Of a stretch of DNA of 64,000 nucleotides, positions 9,423 to 21,557 are shown piece after piece. Both the position numbers and the translations under genes were made by a program. This stretch comes from Hypomyces perniciosus. Lineage: Eukaryota; Ascomycota; Sordariomycetes; Hypocreales; Hypocreaceae. The stretch's first letter is position 1; each line of letters begins with the position of its first letter. The stretch spans positions 868,001-932,000 of the forward strand of contig SPDT01000003.1 in NCBI GenBank assembly GCA_008477525.1. The letters run 5' to 3'. Under the pieces are notes generated by a model. It ran no database searches. It saw only the letters and a program-made list of their open reading frames with translations, and had not been told where the DNA came from.

Positions 9423-11411
9423 AAGGAGGGTTCGGAACCGATGTGTTTATAGTGTTTGAGGGTTCCAATGACGTTCGAGTCACTTGTCAGCTCGGCGCAG
9501 GCGGATAGGACGGCAAAACGAGCGGTCCTATTCATATCTGGTGCCTCGAGAGTTCCCGGGTTGCGGTACGACTAGGCAAACACGGTTGGTAAGCTCACAG
9601 AATGCAGAGGTACATAGATACCAAGTACTTAGTACATCGATTGCGAATTAGCCTGGAAGATACACCTGATTGAGGCAAGGGGTGAGCACACTGGTGAGAT
9701 ACTGAGGCGATCCATGATATGGTGGGATGACAACATGTTGACGCTGATTGGAGATTGGGGATGGGAAACGCAAATAGCGGGTGGAGACTCGGTGACGCCA
9801 TGTAACTGTCTGCCCGTACCCACGGAGTCGGTATAAGATTTCGCCGATTCTGTAGGGCTACCCTGGAACGCCTTCGACTTTTATCGGGGCATTGGTTTGA
9901 GCTGCTGTCTTTGGAGACATTATCAGAATTATTTGCACAAATCTGATGCTCAATTGTTAAAATGAGCGGTTTTTTTTTGACCGCATTTTCACGGGGTTGC
10001 GTAAATACTGCATGTAGGCGCCCCGGCAACGGCTGGTCTTTTGGCCCGATGTGACTTGCGATGGCATCGAGACTAGTAGTTTCTACGAATGAGCAGTAAA
10101 CACATTGCTAGTTTGTCGCTGTATCTTGTTACTAAATGAATGCTATCGACGTATAATGGGTCCTTAATTTAAGGCGGGTATTTGTTGGTTAGCTGTGTTA
10201 TGAACTGCGCCGTTCATGCGATCAGCATTCTAGAAAACCACAACCTCGATTACCTACCGTTTGCGGCAAGCTCAGCAAACCTAATATCATAACATCTACG
10301 CATCTAGTACTATCAAGATTCTCTCCCTCGTTGTCTTGTCTAGTATACGGGCACTTGCGGATATTCCTCGAGTTTCACCTTCACGGTTCAGCATCAGCAA
10401 ACGTCACCGCTTGTCCTGCTGTGGATGGAGCCTGGATGTACGGGGTACGGAGTACCGCTCCAGAATGCGAGGTTGGCGGTGCAGTGGCGTGTGAGTTATG
10501 TGTAAGGGCGTCAGCACCAAAATGGGGAACCATTGGATGGGACAGAGTCTGCCTAATCCTATTAATGCAATGGGCAAAAAAGCAAACAAACGCAGACACC
10601 AGCCAGCCGATATCCCTCGAAAGCGAAGAGACGAGGCAGAAGAATATGTACTCATGGACCTCTCAGTCGTCGAATGCAAAGCGAGGCGGATATCCAACTT
10701 GGCTCCCTTCAAGGGTTTCATGCGGCATGCGGTACCTGAATGACAGCTGCCAATGGGGAATGGGGGCCAGTTTCCAGCAGCCCCTCTCCGCTAAACAGCC
10801 CTGCTCTGGACGCCACAGTGCATAACTCCATGCACTCCTGGTGCTAACTCCACCAGCTGGGCCAACTGGAGCGCTGTGCCTGGCTCCAGTTCCTGCAATT
10901 GAATACGCGCCTCGCAGCATCTCGGAAGATCGACTGCCAATCGCCAGCCGACCGCGCCCCTTTCAGCGTCATCATCCTTATCCGTTCGATTCAAGTTCCA
11001 ACAGCTATCCTGAATCAAGCATCATTCCTGCAGCGACAATGTCTTGGGGCCATTGTTGTCTGCTCGCGGCCTTGTTCTGACCTATTGGACCCTATGCCGA
11101 GTCGTAATACCACTCTGTCCCTCTCCTAATTTCCTCTGTGCCACTCTTTTCGGGTCTTTGCGCCCCTCTGTCTCCTCTCTCTCTCTCTCTTTCCGCCCTA
11201 CCTCCATCAAAACTCTGTTTCCGCGACCCTACATTTGATTCACTTGCCTCTCGTCTCGTCCGTATCGTCTCTCCTCCTCCTCGCGGAACTTCAGCTGGGA
11301 TCATGTCCGCCGCAGCTGCGACTCCATTCTTCTGCGGCGACGACAGAAAAGAGGCCCCTGTATGCCAGGCATTGGCCTTTCCTATCTATTAATCCTTCCG
11401 TCTGAACCGCC
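9423..11411. other. Divergent intergenic region, no gene recognised
   Basis: Almost 2 kb between the FAD oxidoreductase and the coiled-coil gene. Reading frames at 9595-10029 (minus) and 10331-10825 (plus) show no family motif and no convincing codon pattern. A GTACGGAGTAC motif is at 10445-10455. A CT-rich stretch at about 11165-11192 lies within the probable 5' leader of the downstream gene and is a common fungal promoter/leader feature. Confidence 0.5.
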
Positions 11412-13834
11412 ATGGAGACACTCGACCGAACCCGCCGCGAACCTGCCGCCTCGTCTCTGCATTGCTGTTGCGGCCATGCCGACTGCCTTCTCCTTAAGCG
11501 GAACTGCTCGATTCTCGAGAGTGTCGAGAAGGACGTCCATACGGCTGCCCAGCTGGGTCAGGTACGTGTTATAATCGCGTTTTGTGTGTGTTTCTGCGCT
11601 TTGCGCTCGGCTTTGTCTTCGGCCTATTCCAGGTAGCTCGGAACGACATCATATCACTGCATGCCAGTCCCGACGACAAAACAAATTTGGTCATGCGCAA
11701 CACTCAAGGGCCTTTATTATCTTATTCTCCTCTCGCGCAAACATGCCGAGTGCTTGCAACATCATTTGCAACAACAGAATGCTGTTCTCAAATGGCGTCC
11801 ACGCTGACTTTTGCCCTCCAGGCATTGCTCGCTAGGCACGAGGCCTACATGGCCGACGCGGAGCGCGATCGCCTACGACTGACTGCCCGCATAGAGCGCT
11901 TGGAGTTGGACAAGCAGGAACTAGAGGCCGAGAACGCAACCAAAATCGAGGAAAATAGCAACTTGCTCGAGCAGCTTGAGCTGCTCAACAACACCGTCTC
12001 CGATGCCGATGCCAAGATCAGAAGTCTCGAGTCTAGCCTCCTCTTCTCGCAACAGGCTGTCCGTCGTCTCGAGAGTGCCGCAGCCCGAGCTGCTGATGCC
12101 GAACACCACCTCAGGATCCTCGAGGAGGAACAGGATAGGCTCCATGGAGAGCTCCGGACCACTAAGGAAGAGGCCCGCTCACATGCGCAGCGTTTCAAAG
12201 AGGCACAGCGCGGAATCCTGGACATGCAAGATCAACTGGAGCGTATGGAAAAAGAGGCTCGTCAGGAACGGGAGCGCCATTCCGAGATGATGGAAAAGGC
12301 GGAACGCCAACGCGACGTCGAGAAGCAGCTCGATGCCGCCGCCTTGCGTCTCAAAGGTGCCGCTGCCTCCAAGTCCATCACCGAACACCGCCAAGGGAAC
12401 AAGATCGTCGGCAACTTCGTTAGAGATCTGTTGCAGGACAATGCGAACCTGCAGCTTGGAATGGCTGAGCTCAGGGAGATGCTCATACACTCTCACGATG
12501 AGATTCAGTCTTTGAGAGAGCAGCTCATGTTCCACCAGCCTGCATCGCAATTTGAAGCGGGCAGCCCTGCCTCAACTCTGAAGGCTGAACTTGAGCCTCT
12601 ACAAGATCCTCCTGTGCTGTCGCAGGAACTACATATCCATCACCACTATCACGTCACGAATAAGCAAGACAACCGGAAATCCAAACGAAAACGCCACGGG
12701 CTGTTGCCTGGTGTCTTCACACCTCCTGCGCTTCCCAGTAGATCTTCATCACCCGGCCCATGGAGCCAGCGCCGTTTTGTCTCATCCCCGACCGCTCCAG
12801 CATTGTTATCTCACGCTCACGGCGAGGCAACTCCCATCATGGTGAAGCCGTCCAGCCTCTGGAACGGGTTTTCCACATCGCCATCAGAGCTGTCCTCTTC
12901 CGTTCCTAGCTCTCCACAGTCCAACTCGCATGGCTTCTTTGACCATAGTATGGCTGAGCCGGATCTTACCTCGCCCACCACAAGCTATGACCCAATGTCG
13001 CCCTTGTGGCGGGCATCACATAAAAAGCGAATTTCGGAAGCCTCTTCCTGCAGTTTCCAGTCTCTGTCAATCATCGATAGCGAACATAGTGCATCAGGTG
13101 CTCGGATGTCACATCACGGATACGCTGGGAGCACAATTCTTGAGGAGGAGGAAGATGGGCAATATATGGAGGCCCCTCGTATGGGGAATCAAGCATCCTT
13201 TGCAGGTGGATCCATGATGGACGACTCGGAACGCCCCGAGCGTGCAGTTGCTCCGCCGGGGCCAAAGCTTCATCGTGTGACTTCCCACGAATCAATCATG
13301 TCCCTCACCGGGGGACTTGACATCCACACACTAAAAGTGCGACCTAGCCAGATGACTCTTCGACCGCTTGGTGGAGCCGATGCAGTTGTCACTGGGGTCA
13401 TCGCTCAACCAACACTATCGCGGGGTTATGCTAAACGGAGTGATGTCGCCCTGCGTGACAGTTTTGCCGGATTTCAGATACCAAAACCGGTAGCTAGCAC
13501 CGCATCCGAAGCCCACTCTTCTCCCTTACAACAACAATCTCGAGCGAGCACTGGTGGGCTTGGAAAATGGGTTGGATGGCGGCCTTGGGGAGGGGGCTCA
13601 AATGCAAATTCGAATACGGGCGGAGACGCATCCAAGTCCGTGGACAAGGGAGACAAAGACTCTAAGCGGGCATCGGGGATCAATCAACCCGGGACTGTTC
13701 CTGGCTTTCAACAATACTGGGCAACGCAAAAACGGAAAGGTGCCCCTGCGAAAGTGACGGCCGAGACGATCGATCGCGAAGCTTTATCGGAAAGTCTGCG
13801 AGATGGTGGATTCCCCGACTTCTCTCTAATATGA
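11412..13834 (+). CDS. Coiled-coil protein with Cys-rich N-terminus, family not recognised
   Basis: Exons 11412-11561 and 11822-13834 join in phase 0 across a 260-nt intron (GTACGT...CAG with a CTGAC-like branch point), giving 720 aa. Exon 1 encodes 50 residues with the cluster HCCCGHADC, which could bind metal. Residues ~50-300 form a long heptad-rich coiled coil full of Glu, Arg and Leu, followed by a conserved-looking block (GNFVRDLLQDNANLQLGMAE). The C-terminal ~400 residues are Ser/Pro-rich and probably disordered. Skipping exon 1 would leave an abrupt N-terminus, and the exact phase match supports this model. Architecture suggests a cytoskeletal, septal or spindle-pole scaffold, but I do not recognise the family and this is only a guess. 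Confidence 0.78.
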
Positions 13835-14553
13835 TCTGAAAGAAGGCGCTGGAGTTGTGTAAATCATCGTCATCACGAGAGATGGAATTTGGTATTGGGC
13901 TGCATAAACAGAAGGGAAATGGTCACTTTTTGCATACACGGGTGTGCAATAATACATTGATGGCGTTTGGGTCTGGCGATGCCAGGCGGGATACTTGCGA
14001 CGAGTTGAGATATTGAAGATACCCTGGCCACACGAGGCCGCCTCCTTTGTGGATATAATTAGGCATTACTGACTGTTTATTTGCATCATACCGGCCTTCC
14101 TTTGTATAGACACGGAGTTATGATGATGGATTATAGCTAATTAGTAATAGCCATAGAGGCGAATTAAGCCACTGTCTCTTCTGTTTCAGTCCCATGAGGT
14201 CCAGAACTGGACGTTCCTCGCCCGTCTTCTTTCACGGTGCCCAGTGGACGCATCATCATTGCCTACGAAGTACATCAGCATGGCTATGTGATTGTGAACA
14301 GGTATCTAGGGCCATTTACCCCAAGAACCACACCATCTACTTTGAGCGCACTTCAGGACATATCAGCATTGCCACTTACAACCATCACGTATCAGAACAA
14401 AAACAACTGTCCTATATGTCATTTTATTTACAACTAACAGCCAGCCTATCAAACAGTCTTGGGCTCAAGGTGATATATACGTGAAAACACTCAAGCGCTA
14501 ATACAAACAATGAACGGATCCAGCATCCAAGCTTATTTCTCAACACCCTCCTT
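13835..14553. other. Convergent intergenic region
   Basis: 719 bp between two convergent genes, holding their 3' untranslated regions. No reading frame with recognisable motifs and no clear repeat was seen. Confidence 0.5.
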
Positions 14554-16740
14554 TTAGCAGAATCGGCAAGCAGTATCAGGGCAATAGCCGTGGCTGCAGC
14601 TGTAGCTGCACAGACCCAGATATGCGTCGCCTCCGCCGGGCAGCGGGCAGCCGTTGCGGCCGTTGGTGGGAGGAGGAGGAATCTGAGCTCCGAACGAGGT
14701 GCACTTGCAAGGGCCTGGAGGGCAGTAGCCGTAGCGGCAAGTGAAGTTGCAGAGGCCAATGAAGTTACCGCTCTGGCCATCAGCGACGGTGCCACCGGTG
14801 CAGACCTCTGTGAATGGTTGTTAGCATGTGCTGTTGTAGATAAGATAGGCTGAGAGGGCAAAGGGGGGAACTTACGGCCAGATCCAGGAGTAGAGCTGGG
14901 AGGAGGGGTTCCGCTGGAGGTCGTGGAGGAGGGACGGTTGGTAGGAGTGGTGCTTGTAGGAGGAGGAGGGGTGTTGGCATTGGTGGTGCTAGCAGGAGGG
15001 TTGGCAGTAGGAGTAGTAGGCGGGTTTGTGCCGAGAGAAGGAGTAGGCTTGCAGGTCGAGACGTGAAGCCCTGCAGTCAGGGAGGCTAGGCCATCGGCCC
15101 CTAGGGGGTCTGAGGCAAGGGCCGGGACAGCGCCGACGTAGTGGTTGAAGTTGTATATACCACAAGGGCAGACGTTGGTGATGTCCATGAGAGACGTGTC
15201 AGAGAGGACGGTCTGGCCGTTGCGGGTCAGGGTGAACGTCTGCTTGCCGAGGCCAGCAGGGATGGTGAACAGTTTGGCGCCAACAGGGGCCTGGAAGGTC
15301 TGAGTGTTGCCACCGGACGAGACGGTAAGGTTGCCGGCTTGCTTGAGGAGCGTGGTGACATAGACAACGTCTTGCATAGTCTGCCAGCCATCGGGGCGGC
15401 CCATGAAGTAGTTGCCGCTCTGGTTGTTGGCTGGCCGGCCGGCAGTGGTGTCGGTAGCATCGCAGTTAAGGTCCCTGAGACTACGGCGGTACCAGTAGAC
15501 GATCTGGTCCTTTTGGATGTACTTGCTGACGTCGGTGTCTTTGTTCTTATAGGCAGCAAGGTAAGGCTTGGCCACTTCGAGATATCCATTGTGAGGCCTG
15601 AATATATTGTTAGAATCCCCCTAGTCCAGTTTCTCTGCGTCGTTTCAGGGAATGCTTACATGTCATTGACCCACTTGGAGTTGCCGTCATCGAAGTGCTT
15701 GGACTTCAGGGGTCCGACATAGTGGGACTCGCCGTAGTCGTTCCAGGTGATGATCTCAATCATGTTGAAGCCCTGCTGCACGACCTGGTTCAGACGGTCA
15801 ATCCAGAGGGTGCCACTGGGGAAGACCCAGTTCTTGCTGTAAGGGACCTCCTGTGGCAAATTATCAGAACTGCACCAAAACAAACAAAGAGATCATGTTG
15901 TGCTTACCGGGCCGAAGTGAGTGAAGAACTCAGGGGAGACACCAGCCATGTACACCTTGCCGTTGAGCCACGCCTTGTAAGCATTGTCGCCATCAGCAAC
16001 GGAGATGCTACGGCCAGGCTTAGGAGCCTTGTTGTTGCCATCGCTGTCCCAGGCCTATCGATGTGTAAGTCCAAAGACACTGTTCAATACTGCGAGTTCG
16101 ACAACCTACCATCCAGTTGAAGGCACCGTCAAGTGGGGCGACAGAGGCCTGTCCGGGGTGGAAGTTGGGGACGAAGAAAACATTGGAGCCAGCGGCGGAT
16201 CTCATGGCGTTGACATCTAGGCCATCTCCAGCAAAGGAGGAAACGAAAGGACGACCGTCAACGTACAGTTGAGCAGGGTGGCTGGCGTACTGGGCGATCT
16301 TGCGGCCAACGCCGTTGGCATCGCCGGTGCTCCACCAGTTGAAGTCGAAGGAGATGAAGACCTTCAGGCCGTTCCTGGCAGCCGCGTCGTACGCAAATCC
16401 GAGCTGCTGGTCGGTGTATGGGTCGACACCAATGTTAAGGGCAAAGGCATCGATGCCTGCAGCCTTTGCCTGGACCATGTCGATGTCATAATCGGCAGAG
16501 GTGGCTCTGTTTCCAACAATACCGATCTGGAGAGAAGAAGTGTTAGCTATGCTGTCTGGGCTCTCCCCTGAGGTCACTTCTGTTACTAACCATGAAATGG
16601 CAAAAGACCAGACGATCGCTTGATGAGGCTCGTTCCTCTAGGGAACGGACGGCGATGTTGGCATTGGCGAGAGAAGTCAAAGCTGCAGCCGCAATGGCTC
16701 CAAGGCCGAGGCGACGGAAGACTCCAGAAAGAGACACCAT
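14554..16740 (-). CDS. GH71 alpha-1,3-glucanase (mutanase), secreted
   Basis: Six exons on the minus strand: 16740-16591, 16526-16110, 16054-15908, 15850-15660, 15597-14876 and 14807-14554. All introns are 55-68 nt with GT-AG ends, and the total is 626 aa. Residues 1-27 form a signal peptide, followed by a short propeptide-like stretch. The GH71 core shows CHFM, AAGIDAFALNIG, FISFDFNWW, and the conserved EIITWNDYGES. A Pro/Thr/Ser-rich linker then leads to two short Cys-rich modules at the C-terminus (patterns such as GLCNFTCRYGYC and GLCSYSCSHGYC), which may bind wall polysaccharide. GH71 enzymes hydrolyse alpha-1,3-glucan of fungal walls, acting in wall turnover or mycoparasitism. The reading frame is intact throughout. 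Confidence 0.92.
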
Positions 16741-19529
16741 TGTGAATGAGTGTCAAGTAACTCTGATAGGAGACCTGCTGTTGAGACACGGCTTGTCGAA
16801 ATTCACCTGGAAGTCGGCTTCGTTCACCATCTTTATATATCCCGTCTTGTCTCCATGGCCCCAGTGCCGAGTGTGAAGTCTGAAGTAAAGGGCCACCCTC
16901 CTGCCCAATTTGGAATAAAACGGACACTTCTGTGATCCCGAAAGGGTACAAACATCCCATTAGATCGGTCCGAAGCGGATACCCTTTGCTGGCAGTGGGG
17001 TGTCCTCCTTTGGGATAGTATTTGGGCTCGTCGTGAGGTGTGCGAGTCCACAAGTTTGCCACGCTAACCATAGAGTGGGAATGACTCGAATGGGCATCTC
17101 GACCACAGCCATCACGATGAGCGGAGTATGTTGACTAAATGTTGATAGTATTACCCGATGGCCGTCATGGTAGCAGTAGTAGTAGTAGTGGTGGTATAGG
17201 GTTGGGTAAACATGCATGTTCGTTAACCAAAAGGCCGAGTATCGCACCGAGAGAGATGGGACGGACGGCACCAATCAACCGTACAGGCTGTTTACAAGCC
17301 ATCGTTAATCGGATGCGTTAGTTGAGATGGATGGCCTTGTACTCGTATGTGATATGGAGGTCAAGGGAAAATAACCGCACACGCGTAGTAATAGCATCTT
17401 GGTTCCTTAAGATTAACGGGGGCAACAGGGTTGATGGTTCGGTTTCGAGTCACAGCGCACATCGTGCAAACCCAGGCCCTAGGGGTAAAAGGACGTTTGT
17501 ATGTACATGGTGGCGTACGGAGTACGAAGTACTAAAAAGGCACAATAATCAACAGTATCTGGCTGTTGCCTTCATCAACAGTATCTGGCTGTTGCCTTCA
17601 TCAATATATTGTCGGCGCATATATCCAGGTCGTATACTACCCATAAGGTCGTACTACTCCATAGCGGGTGAAGCGATGTCAGCCTCCTCGATGGGATCGA
17701 CGACGAAAGCCACGGACGGCAATGGCAGGGAATTCATGCCAGGGTCATCTGCTCCCCGCAAATTCGCGTAACATGTGGGCGGCAAGGGGCGACAATAAAA
17801 CAAGAACAGCAAAACATCTAGTTATTGCTATCGCTAACAATACCAGATATTCTTCTCATTGATGTTAGGCCTTATTCCTACAGATCAATCTTAATTATCT
17901 AGATTTTTTTTCTCCTCTTTACAATCCGATTAGGTACAATACAACGGTAAAAGATCCAGCTGACCATCAAATACGATATCTATATATTCTGCGGTCTCTC
18001 TTTTTTTGTCCCCCCAATGGCGTCCAGTCCCTGAAATGGGTGGCCCACGCTACTGTATTTGGCGTCTATTGGTGTCTGTTCCATTGGTGTTTTGTGCTAG
18101 TATGCTCCGTTCCATCGTAGTGCGATGCGTGTATTCCTCCGGACTTGGGTTTCGTGATTTTCCCACCCCTGTTGAATGGCCCAGGTAGTACACGAAGGCA
18201 CGCGCCACTAACAAATAGCATTACCGATATTAAGGTTTGGATGCGAGGTGAGCTTGTGCCATACAGAGAAAGGTCGACAACAGTCGAGGCCATGGTCAGT
18301 AAGAAGGCGACTCGAAGATATACCTAAGCACTTGTGGCGATTTGCTGTCATGTACTCCATACTGCTGCGGAGGAACGGCTATTGGAAGCGCGCCTGGAAT
18401 GACTTGAGTTATGCGCGTACGGGTAGAAGCAGCAACACCGAAAAAGAAGACAATAAACGCCGATCCAGAAACGTTTTCTGTCACAATTTCCGTCAAGTCG
18501 GGTCTTGGGGCTCCCCCACATGACTGGTTTCGTGTTTCCAATTCCCAAGAATTCCCAAGATCTTGGCACACCTGAAAAGCCAAGTTCCCCATTCATCCAC
18601 GGCATAGAGCTGAATCAGGCCAAATTGTGTGGAGAAACCATGCTAGTCGGCAGGGCTGCCTTGATAGGTAAACAGGCTAGAGATGCATTTTGTGGGAAAA
18701 ACGACAGGGACCCTGAGAATTCCACCGAGCGAAATCTTCTATCCTAACACGTGAGGCCATGTGGTATGCATCAATTTTACCCGAGCATTTACTCCGATTA
18801 TGTCGTATTGAAGTGCGGAGTAGGATTCGGATGCCTCGTGTCGTAGCGCACGTGTGAATTATATAGTGTTGGAGCATCTGCTCGTGCTCCTCAGTAGTAT
18901 TACTCTGTCTGTGTGCGACGGCATAGCCATATCCAAGCACTAGCAAAGGTGCCTTCGTTATTAATCACAACTGTGCTACACTTCTGTTAGGGCCGTGATT
19001 ATGGCAGTCATAGACACATACGTACGCTCAAATACATACATACACCAAGTTGATGACGAGAGTTCCTTTACATTAGCATTCTGATGCACTTGACATTCTT
19101 TATTGTTTTCCTCCGTAAATGTGAATGATTCCTCCACAATTATCACCGAGCCGAGGTGATACTAGTCCCGGGTAGTAATAGTTCAAGGTCCACAAGTAGG
19201 ACCAGCCACCTTAACCACCCAAAGTCGTCCCAACCACCACGTGAAAACTCCAAGCAGAAGCAAATCAGCTCGCGATCAAGCATCTCCCTATACCTAGCTG
19301 CAGGGTTAACTGCCGTGGCTTGAACCATTCTGGGGATCCCGTGCGGCCCCAGCTTTATGACATCGCTTGTGTGGAGAGGTGCGGCAAGTATTAAGATTCC
19401 GGAGCAAGTGGGAGATTTCTTCATACTACGAAGTACTCCATACTGCTACTCCGATAGGCGCTGCGCATGCCCCAGCGTCATTGCCACACCTGCATATCGA
19501 ACTGCCAGCCTCTCATTCGTCCTTGAGCC
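16741..19529. other. Large divergent intergenic region with small tandem repeats
   Basis: 2.8 kb between GH71 and the HET gene. A 26-bp unit is duplicated perfectly in tandem at 17549-17574 and 17575-17600. A short AATTCCCAAG tandem lies near 18540-18560. GTACGGAGTAC occurs at 17515-17525. The frame at 17322-17771 has no family motif and includes the tandem repeat, so it was not called. No RNA gene was recognised. Confidence 0.5.
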
Positions 19530-21557
19530 ATGCTCGACACTCTGAGATCCCTTCTTCGGGGCCGGCGTCGGTGCGGGGTCTGTCTCTTCGAGCTTGATCC
19601 CCCAGCCAAGACGTTGAGTACTGATGTGGACCGAGACTGGTTTTATCTCTTCTCTACTGCTGATTCGCACGATTTCACGCTCGAGGACCTAGTTAAATCG
19701 GCTCATCGTGGCTGCGACAAGTGCGACGGTCTTCTTTCGGCCTTTCGGCAATTTGGAACCACCTTCACCACAGCCAGTTGGTGTCCAGACGATGACACAG
19801 GGACGGAGCACCCTTTACTCGATACTAAGGGACCGACAAAAAGGTTTCAACTCTGTACACCGTCCGAAGATATCCTGCAGAAAGGCAAACCGTCTTTGCA
19901 TCCCGTTGTGTCCAAGGCGTATACGATCTCTGGCGACACCGGGGATTCCAAGGCCCTTGGCCAAGCAGCAGAGTGGCTGGCTAACTGTCGCCAGAACCAT
20001 GAGAATTGCAAAGCGATCGATGCCGAGTTCTCACCGACAAGACTCCTTTTTCTGGCGGGTGACAACCCAAGTGTAGTCCACCTCGTTGAGAATCCAGCAT
20101 CAGGCAGTGCCTACGCTGCTCTTAGCCACCGATGGAGTGAAGAGACACACTCAGCGCAACTGGAAACCTCCAATTTGCCGCGCCGGAAGCAGGATGGCAT
20201 CCAGATATTTGAATTCCCCCAGATGATGCAAGATGCCATCTATGTTCTGCGCCAACTCGGGATCGACTACGTGTGGATCGATTGCATGTGCATCATCCAA
20301 GATGATAAGAATGACTGGCGTCGAGAAGCAGTAACCATGGCATCTATCTATGCAAACGCAGAGCTGACCCTTGCAGCGACGTGGTGCAACGGCAGCGGCC
20401 AGAGTCTCTTCCACGATCGCGGGGGATTACCGTATCAGGGTGTCAATATCGCTGAAATTGACGGCCATCCTATCTCCCTCCGTCAAGTATTGCCGCACTT
20501 TTCGTGGCAAGCTGAAAAGACAAGCTGGTTTGAAGATGACGCATCCGTCGACTCCGAGATGGAGTGGCCGCTGTTATCAAGGGGCTGGGTGTATCAAGAG
20601 CAATTGCTCTCCCGCCGGATTCTGCACTTCACACGCCAGGAATTGATTTGGGAATGCTACGAATCGACCAGTTGCGAGTGCGGGTGGCATAGAGGCGACT
20701 ATGAAACATCAAGAATTGGTCACGGATGGCATAAGACGTCCCCGACATCCAAGTCATGGGCCGCAATTGTCAGGAAATATTCGACACTTGGTCTCACTTT
20801 CTCGTCGGACAAGTTGCCAGCTCTTGCTGGAATTGCCAAGACGATCGCAAAGTCGAATGCTTACACCACAGAAAACTATCTCTGTGGACTCTGGGCGGAT
20901 GACTTGGAGGAGTCTTTCTTCTGGCGTCTGATTGTGCCTCCTGACGGCCCACGGATTAACGCCAAGATGCCGACATGGTCATGGGCATCTATCTCAGGGA
21001 GTATTGAGTGCTGGCAGTGTTCCCTCGAGGACATCGAATTCCTGGGCAACGAGGTTGGGTATCACGGTGATGCGTACATGGGCGAAGTAGAGATGGCGCA
21101 GGTAGTCCTGTCTGGTCGGGTAGTCCCGGCAGTCATGCACTACGGGGGAGGTTGGCTGGATATCGCAAAGTTATCACCCGTTCAAGTCGAGGAAGACCTC
21201 GGCCCAACACAAACCGGGGAGTCTGGAGGTGTTTTTGGCTTGCAGATCGGGGAGCAATTGGTGACTTTCGATCCCGACTATAGGCTTGACATCCCGGGCA
21301 GTGGTTTCATACCGTCTGGCTCAGACGTGTTATGCTTGCTGTTTGGTCAAACCACCTCGTCATCAGCTGACCCAGCGACCAAGACCTATTTGGAGGAAAC
21401 GAATGCTTGCTGTCTTATTTTGCATTGTGTAGACCAGCAGATGTCGCATTATGAGCGCATCGGAGCATTTATGGGCACGAGTTTCGAGGACTACAAGAGG
21501 CTGGACTTGGAACAGTTTATTGGGATGTCCCAGAAGCGACAACTAACACTAGTATGA
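19530..21557 (+). CDS. HET-domain (heterokaryon incompatibility) protein
   Basis: Intronless, 675 aa. Cysteine pairs in the first 70 residues (CGVC near 15-18, CDKC near 62-65) may form a small zinc-binding site. The HET domain begins near residue 194 with YAALSHRW, continues with FPQMMQDAIYV and the highly characteristic IDYVWIDCMCIIQDDKNDW near 245-263, and ends in SIYANAELTLAAT. A later LLSRGWVYQEQLLSRRILHF is also typical of the family. HET proteins trigger cell death when genetically different hyphae fuse; many fungi hold dozens of variable copies, most without tested function. The gene appears intact. It stands alone, with about 1.8 kb of non-coding DNA downstream. Confidence 0.92.
   Translation: MLDTLRSLLRGRRRCGVCLFELDPPAKTLSTDVDRDWFYLFSTADSHDFTLEDLVKSAHRGCDKCDGLLSAFRQFGTTFTTASWCPDDDTGTEHPLLDTKGPTKRFQLCTPSEDILQKGKPSLHPVVSKAYTISGDTGDSKALGQAAEWLANCRQNHENCKAIDAEFSPTRLLFLAGDNPSVVHLVENPASGSAYAALSHRWSEETHSAQLETSNLPRRKQDGIQIFEFPQMMQDAIYVLRQLGIDYVWIDCMCIIQDDKNDWRREAVTMASIYANAELTLAATWCNGSGQSLFHDRGGLPYQGVNIAEIDGHPISLRQVLPHFSWQAEKTSWFEDDASVDSEMEWPLLSRGWVYQEQLLSRRILHFTRQELIWECYESTSCECGWHRGDYETSRIGHGWHKTSPTSKSWAAIVRKYSTLGLTFSSDKLPALAGIAKTIAKSNAYTTENYLCGLWADDLEESFFWRLIVPPDGPRINAKMPTWSWASISGSIECWQCSLEDIEFLGNEVGYHGDAYMGEVEMAQVVLSGRVVPAVMHYGGGWLDIAKLSPVQVEEDLGPTQTGESGGVFGLQIGEQLVTFDPDYRLDIPGSGFIPSGSDVLCLLFGQTTSSSADPATKTYLEETNACCLILHCVDQQMSHYERIGAFMGTSFEDYKRLDLEQFIGMSQKRQLTLV

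Noticed and set aside
9595..10029. Minus-strand open frame of 144 codons
   Set aside because: No start context, no family motif, and composition like non-coding DNA.
10331..10825. Plus-strand open frame of 164 codons
   Set aside because: No motif, odd composition rich in Trp and Cys, overlapping frames open on the other strand.
17322..17771. Plus-strand open frame of 149 codons
   Set aside because: It includes the 26-bp tandem duplication and has no family motif.
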